42,399 nucleotides of DNA from a virus: positions 1-42,399 of IMG/VR virus record IMGVR_UViG_3300049796_000007. One strand, 5' to 3'. The notes under the pieces are model-generated. The model was not told the DNA's origin and did not search any database. It saw nothing but the letters and a program-made list of their open reading frames with translations. How positions within the stretch are numbered: position 1 is the stretch's first letter; every line of letters starts with the position of its first letter. Shown here one piece after another: positions 13,456 through 21,176 of the stretch. The position numbers were made by a program, and so were the translations under genes.

Positions 13456-15356
13456 GACTGCCCTTCGGGTTGCTCCTGACGCGCGCCCCCGCCGGCCTCC
13501 AGGCGGTCCACGACAACCGGGGCGGCTGGTGGCCGATGATCCACGAGCCGTTCACGGGCGCGTGGCAGCGGAACCAGGAGTGGACGACCGACACGGTGCT
13601 TGCGCACCACGCGGTCTATGCGTGCGTCACCCGCATCGCGCAGGACATCGGGAAGCTCCGGCCCAAGCTGATGGAGCAGGACGATCACGGCATCTGGTCC
13701 GAGATCGAGAACGCCGCCCACTCCCCCGCGCTGCGCCGGCCCAACCGATTCCAGAACCACATCCAGTTCAAGGAGTCGTGGGCGATCAGCAAGCTGACGC
13801 GCGGGAACACCTACGTGCTCATGGAACGGGACGGCCGCGGCGTGCCGAGCGCCTTCTATGTGCTCGACCCGTCGCGCGTGACCGTGCTGGTGGCGCCGGA
13901 TGGCGCGGTGTTCTACGAGCTCCGGCAGGACAATCTGGCGGGGCTCGAGGAGGACCGGCTGGCCGTGCCGGCCTCCGAGATCATCCACGACCGGATGAAC
14001 TGTCTCTACCATCCGCTCGTCGGCACGTCGCCGATCTTCGCGTGTGGCACCGCGGCGAACATGGGGCTCCAGATCCAGACGAACAGCTCCGCGTTCTTCG
14101 GCAACGGGTCCAACCCGAGCGGCATCCTGTCGAGCCCCACCGTGATCACGGTCGAGAAGGCCACGGAACTGAGCGACCTCTGGAACGCGCGTTTTGGCAA
14201 GGACAAGTCCGGTGGCGTCGCGGTGCTGGGCAACGGGATGAAGTTCGAGGCCATGCGCATGACGGCCGTGGACTCCCAGACCATCCAGCAGCTCGGGTGG
14301 ACGTCGGAAACCGTCTGCTCGACGTTCCACGTGCCGCCCTGGAAGGTGGGCATCGGCGAGCAGCCCGCGTACACCAAGCCCGAGATCGCGAACCAGGCCT
14401 ACTACTCCGACTGTCTCCAGAGCCACATCGAGCAGTGGGAACTGTGCATGGACGAGGCGTTCGACTTCGCGACCTCGTCCACGGAAGGGCGTTGGCTCGG
14501 CGTGGAGCTGGATCTCACCGGCCTGTTCCGCATGGATCAGGGCGGCCAGATCACGTCGCTCTCGGAAGCGGTCAAGGGTTCGCTGCTCACCGTGAACGAC
14601 GCGCGTAAGCGCATGGACGAGAAGCCCGTCGACGGCGGCGATTCCATCTGGATGCAGCAGCAGAACTATTCGCTGGAAGCCCTCGCCGAGCGCGACCGGA
14701 ACGACCCGTTCAAGACGCCGGATCATCCGGCGCCCGCGTTGCCGGCGCCCGAGCCGCAGAAGCAACTCGCGGCCGGTGAGCCAGCGGCAGTAGCGGAAGA
14801 CCGTTCGACGGCGCTGGTCTGGCTCGTCCGCGAGATGGACAAGACATTCGCGTCGATCACGGAGAGCACCAACGACCTCCGCGGCGAACTTGGGGCGTTC
14901 CGCACGGAGATGCGCGCGCGCGCCGTTCCCGAACCCGAGCCGCTTCCCGCTGTGCTGGCATCGGTCGGGCCGGAGGACGATGACTCGCCAGACCTCTGGG
15001 ACGGCTGGTTCGCGCGGGACGCGCTGGCGCTCGTTCGTGAAGCGCAGGCCAGCCAGAGCCGCGTCGCTGAGGATGCTAAGAGTCAGCGCTTCGATGACTT
15101 ATCGGCGTCGACTCGAGCCGCGATCGAAACGCTGACCGCCACGGTTCACACACTGGCCGCGCGCGACACGGTCGTCCACGTGGCGGCTCCGCAGGTGCAC
15201 ATCGCTCCGACAGCGGTGCACGTGGCCACGCCTGACGTGCATGTCGCGCTGACGATGCAGCCGGAACCGGGCAAGACAGTGACCCGATCCTCGAAGGTGA
15301 TCCGCGACGGCGTTGGTGCGCTCATCGGCGTCGAAACGACCGAGGCGAAAGAGTAA
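13452..15356 (+). CDS. Portal protein, HK97 type
   Basis: 634 residues. Residues 1-440 are an HK97-family portal: VYACVTRIAQDIGKL, a LLRRPNR-like ALRRPNRFQNH, GNTYVLMERDGRG, LDPSRVTVLV, EIIHDRMN, GTSPIFACG, the SNPSGILSSP loop, the LGNGMKFEAM segment, and VPPWKVGIGE. This is about 200 residues longer than the usual 400-450: residues 440-634 add a charged helical region and a low-complexity C-terminus with VHVAAPQVHIAPTAVHVATP, a short VH(V/I)A.P repeat. It forms the dodecameric channel where DNA enters and to which connector proteins bind. It lies after the capsid and the GT/MTase unit; portals usually precede protease and capsid. Confidence 0.92.
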   Translation: MRLPFGLLLTRAPAGLQAVHDNRGGWWPMIHEPFTGAWQRNQEWTTDTVLAHHAVYACVTRIAQDIGKLRPKLMEQDDHGIWSEIENAAHSPALRRPNRFQNHIQFKESWAISKLTRGNTYVLMERDGRGVPSAFYVLDPSRVTVLVAPDGAVFYELRQDNLAGLEEDRLAVPASEIIHDRMNCLYHPLVGTSPIFACGTAANMGLQIQTNSSAFFGNGSNPSGILSSPTVITVEKATELSDLWNARFGKDKSGGVAVLGNGMKFEAMRMTAVDSQTIQQLGWTSETVCSTFHVPPWKVGIGEQPAYTKPEIANQAYYSDCLQSHIEQWELCMDEAFDFATSSTEGRWLGVELDLTGLFRMDQGGQITSLSEAVKGSLLTVNDARKRMDEKPVDGGDSIWMQQQNYSLEALAERDRNDPFKTPDHPAPALPAPEPQKQLAAGEPAAVAEDRSTALVWLVREMDKTFASITESTNDLRGELGAFRTEMRARAVPEPEPLPAVLASVGPEDDDSPDLWDGWFARDALALVREAQASQSRVAEDAKSQRFDDLSASTRAAIETLTATVHTLAARDTVVHVAAPQVHIAPTAVHVATPDVHVALTMQPEPGKTVTRSSKVIRDGVGALIGVETTEAKE

Positions 15357-15357
15357 A

Positions 15358-15789
15358 ATGGCATCCTTCACCTTCAATCGTGGCGCGAATAGCATCAATG
15401 ACGGGTCGGTCGATCTACTGACCGGCACGATCAAGGTCATGCTCGTGACCGTCGTGCCGAACCAGGACGATGACAACCTGTCGGCGTTCACGGAACTGAA
15501 TGTCGGCGGGTACGCGCCTGGCTTCGCAGGCGCAGGACGCAAGACGCTCGCGAGCAAGACGGTCACGGTCGATGACACGCTGAACCGCTCCGCATTCGAC
15601 GCAGCAGACCCAAGCGCGTGGACCTTGGCTGTTGGCGGGACGGTCGTCGGTGCCGTGGCCTACGACCACCTGACGAGCGATGCGTTAAGCACGCCGCTGT
15701 TCTTCCTCGACACGGGGAGCATCCCGACGAACGGCTCCACCTTCACGCTCCAGTTCCACGCTGATGGAATTGGCTACACCCAGCAGTGA
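15358..15789 (+). CDS. Putative virion structural protein
   Basis: 143 residues, beta-rich: FTFNRGANSINDGSVDLLTG, IKVMLVTVVPNQDDDNLSAF, then WTLAVGGTVVGAVAYDHLTS and STFTLQFHADGIGY at the end. This layout (kvmL.....nqd.d...........g.gy) is common in phage structural regions, where such proteins are annotated as virion or hypothetical proteins. It immediately follows the portal and begins a block of likely head-decoration or fibre genes. The exact role is unknown. Confidence 0.6.
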   Translation: MASFTFNRGANSINDGSVDLLTGTIKVMLVTVVPNQDDDNLSAFTELNVGGYAPGFAGAGRKTLASKTVTVDDTLNRSAFDAADPSAWTLAVGGTVVGAVAYDHLTSDALSTPLFFLDTGSIPTNGSTFTLQFHADGIGYTQQ

Positions 15790-15797
15790 ACTGACCT

Positions 15798-16064
15798 ATG
15801 GCACTCCTCACCCCCGAACGCGTCTACGTCGACGGCAACGCGCACCGTGTCGCGCTGTATCGCGTGCTGAACGCCAACTCGCTCGACACCGTGGACGTTG
15901 GAGGCGATTTCCGGAAGATCATCTCGATGCGCACGATGCAGGTCTCGACCGCGCTCGCCGACTTCGCGGTCACGCCCTCCGCAGCCGGCACGGTGATCAC
16001 GCTGACCGCCGCGAACCTGGCCGGCGACGCCGTGATGATCCTCGTCTCTGGCGGGGCCGCGTAG
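15798..16064 (+). CDS. Putative small virion protein
   Basis: 88 residues, composed of short strands and turns (ERVYVDGNAHRVALYRVLNA, NSLDTVDVGGDFRKI, VTPSAAGTVITLTAAN). The composition is rich in Ala, Thr and Val as in phage surface proteins. I do not recognise a family. It ends in a TAGTG junction with the next gene. Confidence 0.6.
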   Translation: MALLTPERVYVDGNAHRVALYRVLNANSLDTVDVGGDFRKIISMRTMQVSTALADFAVTPSAAGTVITLTAANLAGDAVMILVSGGAA

Positions 16065-16354
16065 TGGCGACCACCGGCGTGGCCACCGTGGACTTCGGCG
16101 CGTTCCCCGGCTCGTCCGACGCGACGACCGTCGTTACCGGCCAGGCGGGGATTCTCGGCACCTCCTACGCCGAGGCGTGGCTCACGCCAATCGCGACCGC
16201 CGACCATTCCGAGGACGAGCACATGGTCGAGCAGATCGACGTGTTCGTGGCCGCTCTCGTGGCCGCGACGGGGTTCACCATCCGCGCGTTCAGCAGGAGC
16301 CGCGGCGACACCCGCCTCTACGGGCTGTTCTCTGTCGCGTGGGTGTGGACATGA
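16064..16354 (+). CDS. Phage structural protein, ADHSxDEH family
   Basis: 96 residues from a GTG at the upstream stop. The features ATVDFGAFPGSSDATTVVTG, AEAWLTPIATADHSEDEH and GFTIRAF with a terminal VAWVWT are those of a recurring small phage protein (pG..da...v.gq......eAw..p..TaDHs.DEH....i.......g.gFti.......l.G...vaWvW). It is found in structural modules, but its place in the particle is not established. Confidence 0.7.
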   Translation: MATTGVATVDFGAFPGSSDATTVVTGQAGILGTSYAEAWLTPIATADHSEDEHMVEQIDVFVAALVAATGFTIRAFSRSRGDTRLYGLFSVAWVWT

Positions 16355-16370
16355 TCGACGCGGGGGGCTC

Positions 16371-16979
16371 ATGCCAACCGTAAGTCGGCCGTATGACCAC
16401 GGCGCGTTCGGCGCCTACCTGTATGGCGGGTTCACCGGCATCCTGCCCGCCGCGCTCGGTGCCAACTCGGAGATCTTCCAGTTCCGGTGGACCGACGCCA
16501 CGCGGGTGTGCGTCATCAACGAGATATTCCTCTCCGCGGCCGTCTCAACGACGTTCTTCGCGGCCGGCGTGCCGGTCCAGATCGACCTCGTGAAGGCGAC
16601 TGGCTGGAGCGCAGCCGGATCGGGGGGCACGCGCATCACGCCAGCTGCGCTCTTGAAGCGCCGCACGTCGATGGGCTCGACGCTCGTGGCGGCGAGCGAC
16701 ATCGGGATCGCCACGACGGGCGCGCTCACCGTCGGAACGAAGACCCTGGAAACGGTCTCGCTGGCGACGCTGCTCGCAGCCGGCCCGATCACCGCCTCGC
16801 TCAACGGCACCATCTTCCCGCCGGGCACGATCCTGTGGCGGGCGGAGGTCGCGAATAACCAGCACCCGCTCGTGTTGGTCGCCAACGAGGGCTTCGTCAT
16901 CCGCAGTGTCGCCGTGCCGGCGACGGGCACCTGGACAGCCGCCATTTCGGTCGACTGGGCCGAGGGGACCGGGTACTGA
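16371..16979 (+). CDS. Putative virion protein, tandem paralogue 1
   Basis: 202 residues. Landmarks: FQFRWTDATRVCVINEIFLS, VQIDLVKATGW, ALLKRRTSMGSTLVAASDI, LWRAEVANNQHPLVLVANEG, FVIRSVAVPATG. The same landmarks in the same order occur in the next gene's product (RWTDPTRLCVI, VVARGW, LKKRSSMGPTLFAAGDI, HPIILVQNEG). The two are therefore tandem duplicates that have diverged. They are beta-rich and probably form part of a decoration or head fibre, given the place after the portal. Confidence 0.65.
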   Translation: MPTVSRPYDHGAFGAYLYGGFTGILPAALGANSEIFQFRWTDATRVCVINEIFLSAAVSTTFFAAGVPVQIDLVKATGWSAAGSGGTRITPAALLKRRTSMGSTLVAASDIGIATTGALTVGTKTLETVSLATLLAAGPITASLNGTIFPPGTILWRAEVANNQHPLVLVANEGFVIRSVAVPATGTWTAAISVDWAEGTGY

Positions 16980-16980
16980 T

Positions 16981-17643
16981 ATGCCCATCCAGATTCAGGG
17001 CAACGGCGGCGCGGTCGCGGAGGTCGATGGCACTGGGTACCGGGCGCTCCGCATAACACAGCGCCCGATCGAGGCACTTGGGCACTACGAGCTGGAGCTC
17101 ACCACCGGTGGCTACGGCGGCCTCGCGGTTGGCGCGCCACTCTTTACGATGCGATGGACCGACCCGACGCGGCTCTGCGTCATCTACCAGAGTCGGGTCT
17201 CTGTGCAGACGACCGCCCCGTTCGCCGTGTCGCAAATCACGTCGCGCGAACTCGTGGTCGCGCGAGGGTGGACGGTTTCCGATACCGGCGGCGGGGCCGT
17301 GGTGCTGACGGGGAATGCGCTCAAGAAGCGGTCGAGCATGGGGCCGACCCTCTTCGCCGCTGGTGACATTCGATTCCACTCGGGCGCCATCACGCCTGGC
17401 ACGCGGACTGTCGAAGCGAACGTCGTCGGGCAAGCGCTCGGCTGGTCGGAAGGCGGCTTCGAGGCGAAGCTCGGCATGGACATCAGCCGCGCCGATCTCT
17501 TGACCGATCCCGGCGGGCACGACCACCCGATCATCCTCGTGCAGAACGAGGGCGTCATCATGCAGGTGGGCACGTTGATGGGCACCGGCGGCGTGCAGAA
17601 GACGACGATCAAGATGGTGTGGGCTGAGGTGGCGACGTACTGA
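16981..17643 (+). CDS. Putative virion protein, tandem paralogue 2
   Basis: 220 residues, homologous to the preceding protein: TMRWTDPTRLCVIYQSRVS, ELVVARGWTVSDTGG, NALKKRSSMGPTLFAAGDI, DHPIILVQNEGVIMQ. The first 45 residues and the segment around 150-175 differ, so the two may have different partners. It begins two bases after the upstream stop and ends two bases before the repeat-protein gene. Confidence 0.65.
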   Translation: MPIQIQGNGGAVAEVDGTGYRALRITQRPIEALGHYELELTTGGYGGLAVGAPLFTMRWTDPTRLCVIYQSRVSVQTTAPFAVSQITSRELVVARGWTVSDTGGGAVVLTGNALKKRSSMGPTLFAAGDIRFHSGAITPGTRTVEANVVGQALGWSEGGFEAKLGMDISRADLLTDPGGHDHPIILVQNEGVIMQVGTLMGTGGVQKTTIKMVWAEVATY

Positions 17644-17644
17644 T

Positions 17645-18553
17645 ATGAGTCTCCTTCTCGCACTCCAGAGCGGCGCGTCGCCGCAGACCGGGACACCGGG
17701 GTCTGCAATCCGCTCGTGGGTCGTGCCGGCTGCAGCGATTCTCCTCGGCGCGGTCACAGCACAGCCAGCGTCCGCGACTCGCCAGTGGACGAACCCGACG
17801 CCATCGGTTGCGGTTGGTGGCGTTACAGCGACCCCGCTGCCCGCGACGCGCGCGTGGACGACTCCTGCCGCCAGTGTGGCGCTGGGCGGCGTCACGATCG
17901 CGCCAGCGCCAGCCGTGCGGACGTGGACGACCCCGACGCCCTCCGTCGAGCTCGGCGCGGTGGCGGCCTCGCCGCTCGCCGCTGCACGCACCTGGGCGGT
18001 CCCCACGGCCACGATGGCCCTGGGGCCGGTCAGTGCCTTGCCAGCGCCTGCGGTCGCCACGTGGACCGTTCCGGGGGCGACGTTCGGTTCAGCGGGCGAC
18101 ACCGCGTCACCCGATCCCGCGGCACGTGCGTGGATCGTTCCATCGGCCAGTGTTGCACTCGGCGACGTCACCGTCACGACAAGCCCAGCTGTCCGCTCCT
18201 GGATCGCGCTGGGTGCCACGTTCGGCGAACCAGTCGTCACGCCGCCCTCGGGTGGCGGTGGCGGTGTCCTGCGCTATCCGAAGCGCCCCGGCTTCCAGAT
18301 CACGGTCATACCACCGCCGGCCATCTGGGATTGGGTGGTCCCGCGCGCGCGTGTGGTGCTGGGCGACATCCGGGCAGTTCCCGACTCGGCGCGGCGCCAG
18401 TGGGCCGTTCCTGACGCGGCGACGCTGCTCGGAGCACTGCAGCCGGCGCTCGAGCCGGCATCACGACGCTGGGTCACGCTCTCGCCGGATGTGCTCACGG
18501 CGCCTGATCCCGACGAAGAACTGTTGCTCCTCCTCCTCGCGGACGGACCATGA
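17645..18553 (+). CDS. Tandem 23-residue-repeat protein
   Basis: 302 residues built from about ten or eleven copies of a 23-residue unit with consensus (T/A/V)RxWxxPxAxVxLGxVxAxPxPA. Examples are TRAWTTPAASVALGGVTIAP and ARTWAVPTATMALGPVSALP. Copies 1-7 are contiguous. A Gly-rich insert with VLRYPKRPGFQIT separates them from copies around VVPRARVVLG and AVPDAATLLG. The end is acidic and Leu-rich (DPDEELLLLLLADGP). The even period and the conserved Trp suggest stacked beta turns, but I know no characterised family. Its site in the virion-surface block suggests a fibre or linker. Confidence 0.7.
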   Translation: MSLLLALQSGASPQTGTPGSAIRSWVVPAAAILLGAVTAQPASATRQWTNPTPSVAVGGVTATPLPATRAWTTPAASVALGGVTIAPAPAVRTWTTPTPSVELGAVAASPLAAARTWAVPTATMALGPVSALPAPAVATWTVPGATFGSAGDTASPDPAARAWIVPSASVALGDVTVTTSPAVRSWIALGATFGEPVVTPPSGGGGGVLRYPKRPGFQITVIPPPAIWDWVVPRARVVLGDIRAVPDSARRQWAVPDAATLLGALQPALEPASRRWVTLSPDVLTAPDPDEELLLLLLADGP

Positions 18554-19146
18554 CTGAATCCACCTATGCCGCGATGCGGGCGTACATCGACGTCGCCGTC
18601 GAGCTGCAAGTCGAGAAGTTGCGCGGCGAGATCCGCGCGGCGGTGCCCACGACGCGCGCTGCAGAGGCAGGTCCTGCTCTACCCGGTAAGGACGGGAAGA
18701 ATGGTGACAACGGCAAGGACGGTGTTGGCATCGCCGCAGTCAGCATCCGAGGTGCAGACCTCGTCGTGAGTCTCACCAACGGCACTGAGCAGAACGTCGG
18801 GCGCGTCGTGGGCGAGAAAGGCGAACACGGCCTAGCGTCTACCGTGCCAGGACCGAAGGGCGACCCATCAACCGTCCCCGGGCCGAAAGGCGAACGCGGC
18901 GCGGACGGCATCGCGACCGCGTCCGAGCTCGACGCGCGGATCGAGGCGCGATTCTCGGAACTCCAGGTGCGGACCTTCGCGGACGTGTATCAGGGCGTGT
19001 TTGAGCCCGACAAGGCATACACGCGCGGGCTGCTCGCGACATGGGGCGGCTCGCTGTGGCTGTCGTTGACCGAGACGCGATCGAAGCCCGGCGAGAATGG
19101 CGACTGGAAGCTCATCGTCAAGAAAGGGTCGGACGGCAGAAAATGA
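18550..19146 (+). CDS. Collagen-like protein with C-terminal carbohydrate-binding-like domain
   Basis: 198 residues: a helical N-terminus (1-35), then a Gly-X-Y run GKDGKNGDNGKDGVG, a small beta segment (IAAVSIRGADLVVSLTNGTE), and a second collagen-like part (GEKGEHG, then GPKGDPS, GPKGERGADG). Residues 140-198 read YQGVFEPDKAYTRGLLATWG, GSLWLSLTETRSKPGENGDW, the Y..g..Y..Gdlvt..gslW.a...t...PG..gdWkl layout of small CBM5/12-like domains in phage proteins. A trimeric fibre that binds a glycan is likely. It overlaps its upstream neighbour by ATGA. Confidence 0.8.
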   Translation: MTESTYAAMRAYIDVAVELQVEKLRGEIRAAVPTTRAAEAGPALPGKDGKNGDNGKDGVGIAAVSIRGADLVVSLTNGTEQNVGRVVGEKGEHGLASTVPGPKGDPSTVPGPKGERGADGIATASELDARIEARFSELQVRTFADVYQGVFEPDKAYTRGLLATWGGSLWLSLTETRSKPGENGDWKLIVKKGSDGRK

Positions 19147-19736
19147 GTGATCTCGTGACGCTCGCAGAGCAGAAAGCGTATCTGGGCGATGCGCCGGCGT
19201 CGGCCGATGACGCGATCATCCAAGCGCTCCTCGACGACGCGGAGGCGCTGTTCGAGAGCGCGACCCTGCGCGCGCCCGGATCGTACACGGCGGCGGCGTT
19301 GGCGCGGACCGAAGTCCTCGACGGCACGGGCTCAACACGCCTCTATCTCACCTATCCGATCGCCGCCATCACCTCGATCAAGCTCGGCTACGATCCCGCC
19401 GCGCCGACCGAAACACTCAGCCCCACCAATAAAGCCGTCGTGGTCTACGGGGTGGGCTCGCGCATCATCACGCGCACCGACGGCGGGAAGTTCGGGACCG
19501 TGCGGCAGGCGCGCTACGTCCAGGTGGTGTACGATCACCAGGGCGACCTGCCCGCGGACGCACGGCTGGCGATCAAGTCGGTGGCTGCCGTTGCGTATCG
19601 CCGGCGCGGGTCTGAGGACGTGAAGTCCGAAACCGAGGGCAACTTCTACAGCCACACGATGGTCGAGGACGTCGCGGCCTCCGATCCGTTCTGGAAGATG
19701 GCGGTCGTGGCGAACACGCCTGTGGTGATCGCGTGA
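19143..19736 (+). CDS. Head-tail connector (gp6-like adaptor)
   Basis: 197 residues. It begins DLVTLAEQKAYLG, then DDAIIQALLDDAEALFESAT; later YLTYPIAAITSIKLG, QVVYDHQGDLPADARLAIK and VAYRRRG. The alpha-helical start with L..A...LG......D..I..LI..A...I and the YPI..I.si segment are typical of HK97 gp6/SPP1 gp15-type adaptors that dock on the portal. The start is the ATG overlapping the upstream stop. Gene order (adaptor, stopper, tail completion, terminator) supports the call. Confidence 0.8.
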   Translation: MSDLVTLAEQKAYLGDAPASADDAIIQALLDDAEALFESATLRAPGSYTAAALARTEVLDGTGSTRLYLTYPIAAITSIKLGYDPAAPTETLSPTNKAVVVYGVGSRIITRTDGGKFGTVRQARYVQVVYDHQGDLPADARLAIKSVAAVAYRRRGSEDVKSETEGNFYSHTMVEDVAASDPFWKMAVVANTPVVIA

Positions 19737-20074
19737 GCAGCCGCGGATTGGCCGCCCGCAAAGGCGCCCCGGTGACGTTCACCCAGACGACGCCCGGCGT
19801 CTATGACGGCACGACGGGCCAGTGGTCCGATGACGTCACGGTGACGGTGGAGGGGTATGCCATGCAGATCTCAGGCAACCCGGACCTCTACACGCAGCTC
19901 GGCCTGATCGAGTCCGCGAATCCGACGCTCTCGTTCACGCCGAAGACGCTTGGCGTGGTGCCAGCGCTCGGGATGACGGTCGTGTGGGGCGGTGACACGC
20001 TGACGGTGAAGAACATCAATCCATTGGCGAAGGCTGGCATTGCCACGAAGGCGCATATCGTGGTGTCACGATGA
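19733..20074 (+). CDS. Head-tail stopper-like protein
   Basis: 113 residues, beta-barrel-like: APVTFTQTTPGVYDGTTGQW, VTVEGYAMQISGNPDLYTQL, TLSFTPKTLGVVPALGMTVV, then WGGDTLTVKNINPLAKAG. The pattern P.....G...v.w.G..y.V..i.p........ is that of head-tail stopper/joining proteins. It sits exactly between adaptor and tail-completion genes. Start is GTG 19733, coupled to the previous stop. Confidence 0.7.
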   Translation: MSSRGLAARKGAPVTFTQTTPGVYDGTTGQWSDDVTVTVEGYAMQISGNPDLYTQLGLIESANPTLSFTPKTLGVVPALGMTVVWGGDTLTVKNINPLAKAGIATKAHIVVSR

Positions 20075-20442
20075 GCTTCGCCTCCGACCTCGCCCAATTC
20101 GCAGCAAAGACCGAGCAGCGGGCGCGCGCGGTGCACCAGGGCGCCGCGCTGATGGTGCAAGAATCCATCGTCGAGGGGTCGGCGGTGACGGGCGCACCGC
20201 CGCTGCCCATCGCGCACGGCAACTTCCAGTACGCGGGGTTCCTGCGCAACTCGGTCACGCTCACCTATCCAGACGCGGACACCGCCATCATCGCCACGCC
20301 TGCGTACTTCGCGAAGGACGTGGAGGACAATCCGCGCGGCGTGCGCTACGAGGAGGGCGGCGCACATGGGTGGAAGCTCACGATCGCCGCGTTCGGCCGC
20401 ATCGTGGGTGTGGTTGCGCGGCGCATCGCGGGATACGGCTGA
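20071..20442 (+). CDS. Tail completion / neck protein, HK97 gp10-like
   Basis: 123 residues: helical N-terminus (DLAQFAAKTEQRARAVHQGA, LMVQESIVEGS), then GNFQYAGFLRNSVTLTYP, PAYFAKDVEDNPRGVRYEEG. The mid-section with a G.LR.S and a Y...vE.n....RYe.GG.....l..A corresponds to the minor-tail/neck proteins that join tube to connector. Position between stopper and tail terminator agrees. It overlaps both neighbours. Confidence 0.75.
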   Translation: MSFASDLAQFAAKTEQRARAVHQGAALMVQESIVEGSAVTGAPPLPIAHGNFQYAGFLRNSVTLTYPDADTAIIATPAYFAKDVEDNPRGVRYEEGGAHGWKLTIAAFGRIVGVVARRIAGYG

Positions 20443-21152
20443 TGGTGAGCCACCTCGCCGTCCAGAGGGCCTGTCGCACTCGGCTCGGTACGCTCGCCGT
20501 CTGCACGACGGGCGCGACGTCGCTCGCTGCGACCGCCACCGGCTACGCGCGCGCGGCTGGGTCGTTCGTCACTGACGGGTTCGAGGTCGGGCTCGAGGTC
20601 CGTGGCGCCGGGTTCGTGAACGCCATCAACAACGGCGTCGGCGTCGTCACGCGCGTAGCCCCGCTTGCGCTCACGGTCTCGCTGTTCGTCGCGACGTATG
20701 CTAGCGGTGTCCGCACGGTGACCCGTCCCGCCACAGTCGCCGAAGCAGCAGCAGGGGGCCGCACGCTCTCCGTGGGCCTGCCGTCCTTCGCGGCGTGGGA
20801 AAACGTTGGCTTCGTCCCGGAAACGGGGATCCCATACTGGGACGAGCAGTACGTCCGCGGCCCGGCGCTGCTCGGCACGATCGGCCCGAACGGCCGGATC
20901 ACGGCGGAACCCATGTACCTGCCGCGGATCAACGTCCAGAGCGACACGAGCGTGGAGGCGGCCAGTCGGTACGCGGACGCGATGGTCAACGTGTTCCCGC
21001 CGGGCGACAAGATCGTGCTCGCGAGCGGGGACGTGATCGAGGTCCGGGCCGATCCCGCGCCCTACGGCGGGCAACTGCTTTCGAACGGCAACGGGTTCTC
21101 CGGGCTGCTCGTCACGGTACCCCTGCGAGTCAGGTCGATCAACACGATATAA
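20442..21152 (+). CDS. Tail terminator-like protein with inserted NNG module
   Basis: 236 residues from ATG 20442 (TGATG junction). Residues 98-236 have tail terminator features: LSVGLPSFAAWENVGFVPET, IPYWDEQYVRGPALLG, IGPNGRITAEPMYLPRINVQ, ADAMVNVFPPGDKIV, then VTVPLRVRS at the end. Residues 25-90 are an added beta module, SLAATATGYARAAGSFVTDG, FEVGLEVRGAGF, NNGVGVVTRV, resembling the modules in the neighbouring tail tube protein. The C-terminal domain caps the tail tube and meets the head. Confidence 0.75.
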   Translation: MVSHLAVQRACRTRLGTLAVCTTGATSLAATATGYARAAGSFVTDGFEVGLEVRGAGFVNAINNGVGVVTRVAPLALTVSLFVATYASGVRTVTRPATVAEAAAGGRTLSVGLPSFAAWENVGFVPETGIPYWDEQYVRGPALLGTIGPNGRITAEPMYLPRINVQSDTSVEAASRYADAMVNVFPPGDKIVLASGDVIEVRADPAPYGGQLLSNGNGFSGLLVTVPLRVRSINTI

Positions 21153-21165
21153 GCGGCCGAGCCGC

Positions 21166-21174
21166 GGAGGTGGG
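21166..21174 (+). promoter_or_regulatory. Strong ribosome-binding site that decides a TTG start
   Basis: GGAGGTGGG at 21166-21174 lies two bases from the TTG at 21177 (counting the run) and about five from its core GGAGG. There is no ATG or GTG nearby in frame, so it fixes TTG as the start of the tail tube gene. Confidence 0.6.
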
Positions 21175-21176
21175 TT

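Noticed and set aside
13359-14765. 468-codon minus-strand frame opposite the portal gene
   Set aside because: It has no motif and is an antisense shadow of a clear portal gene.
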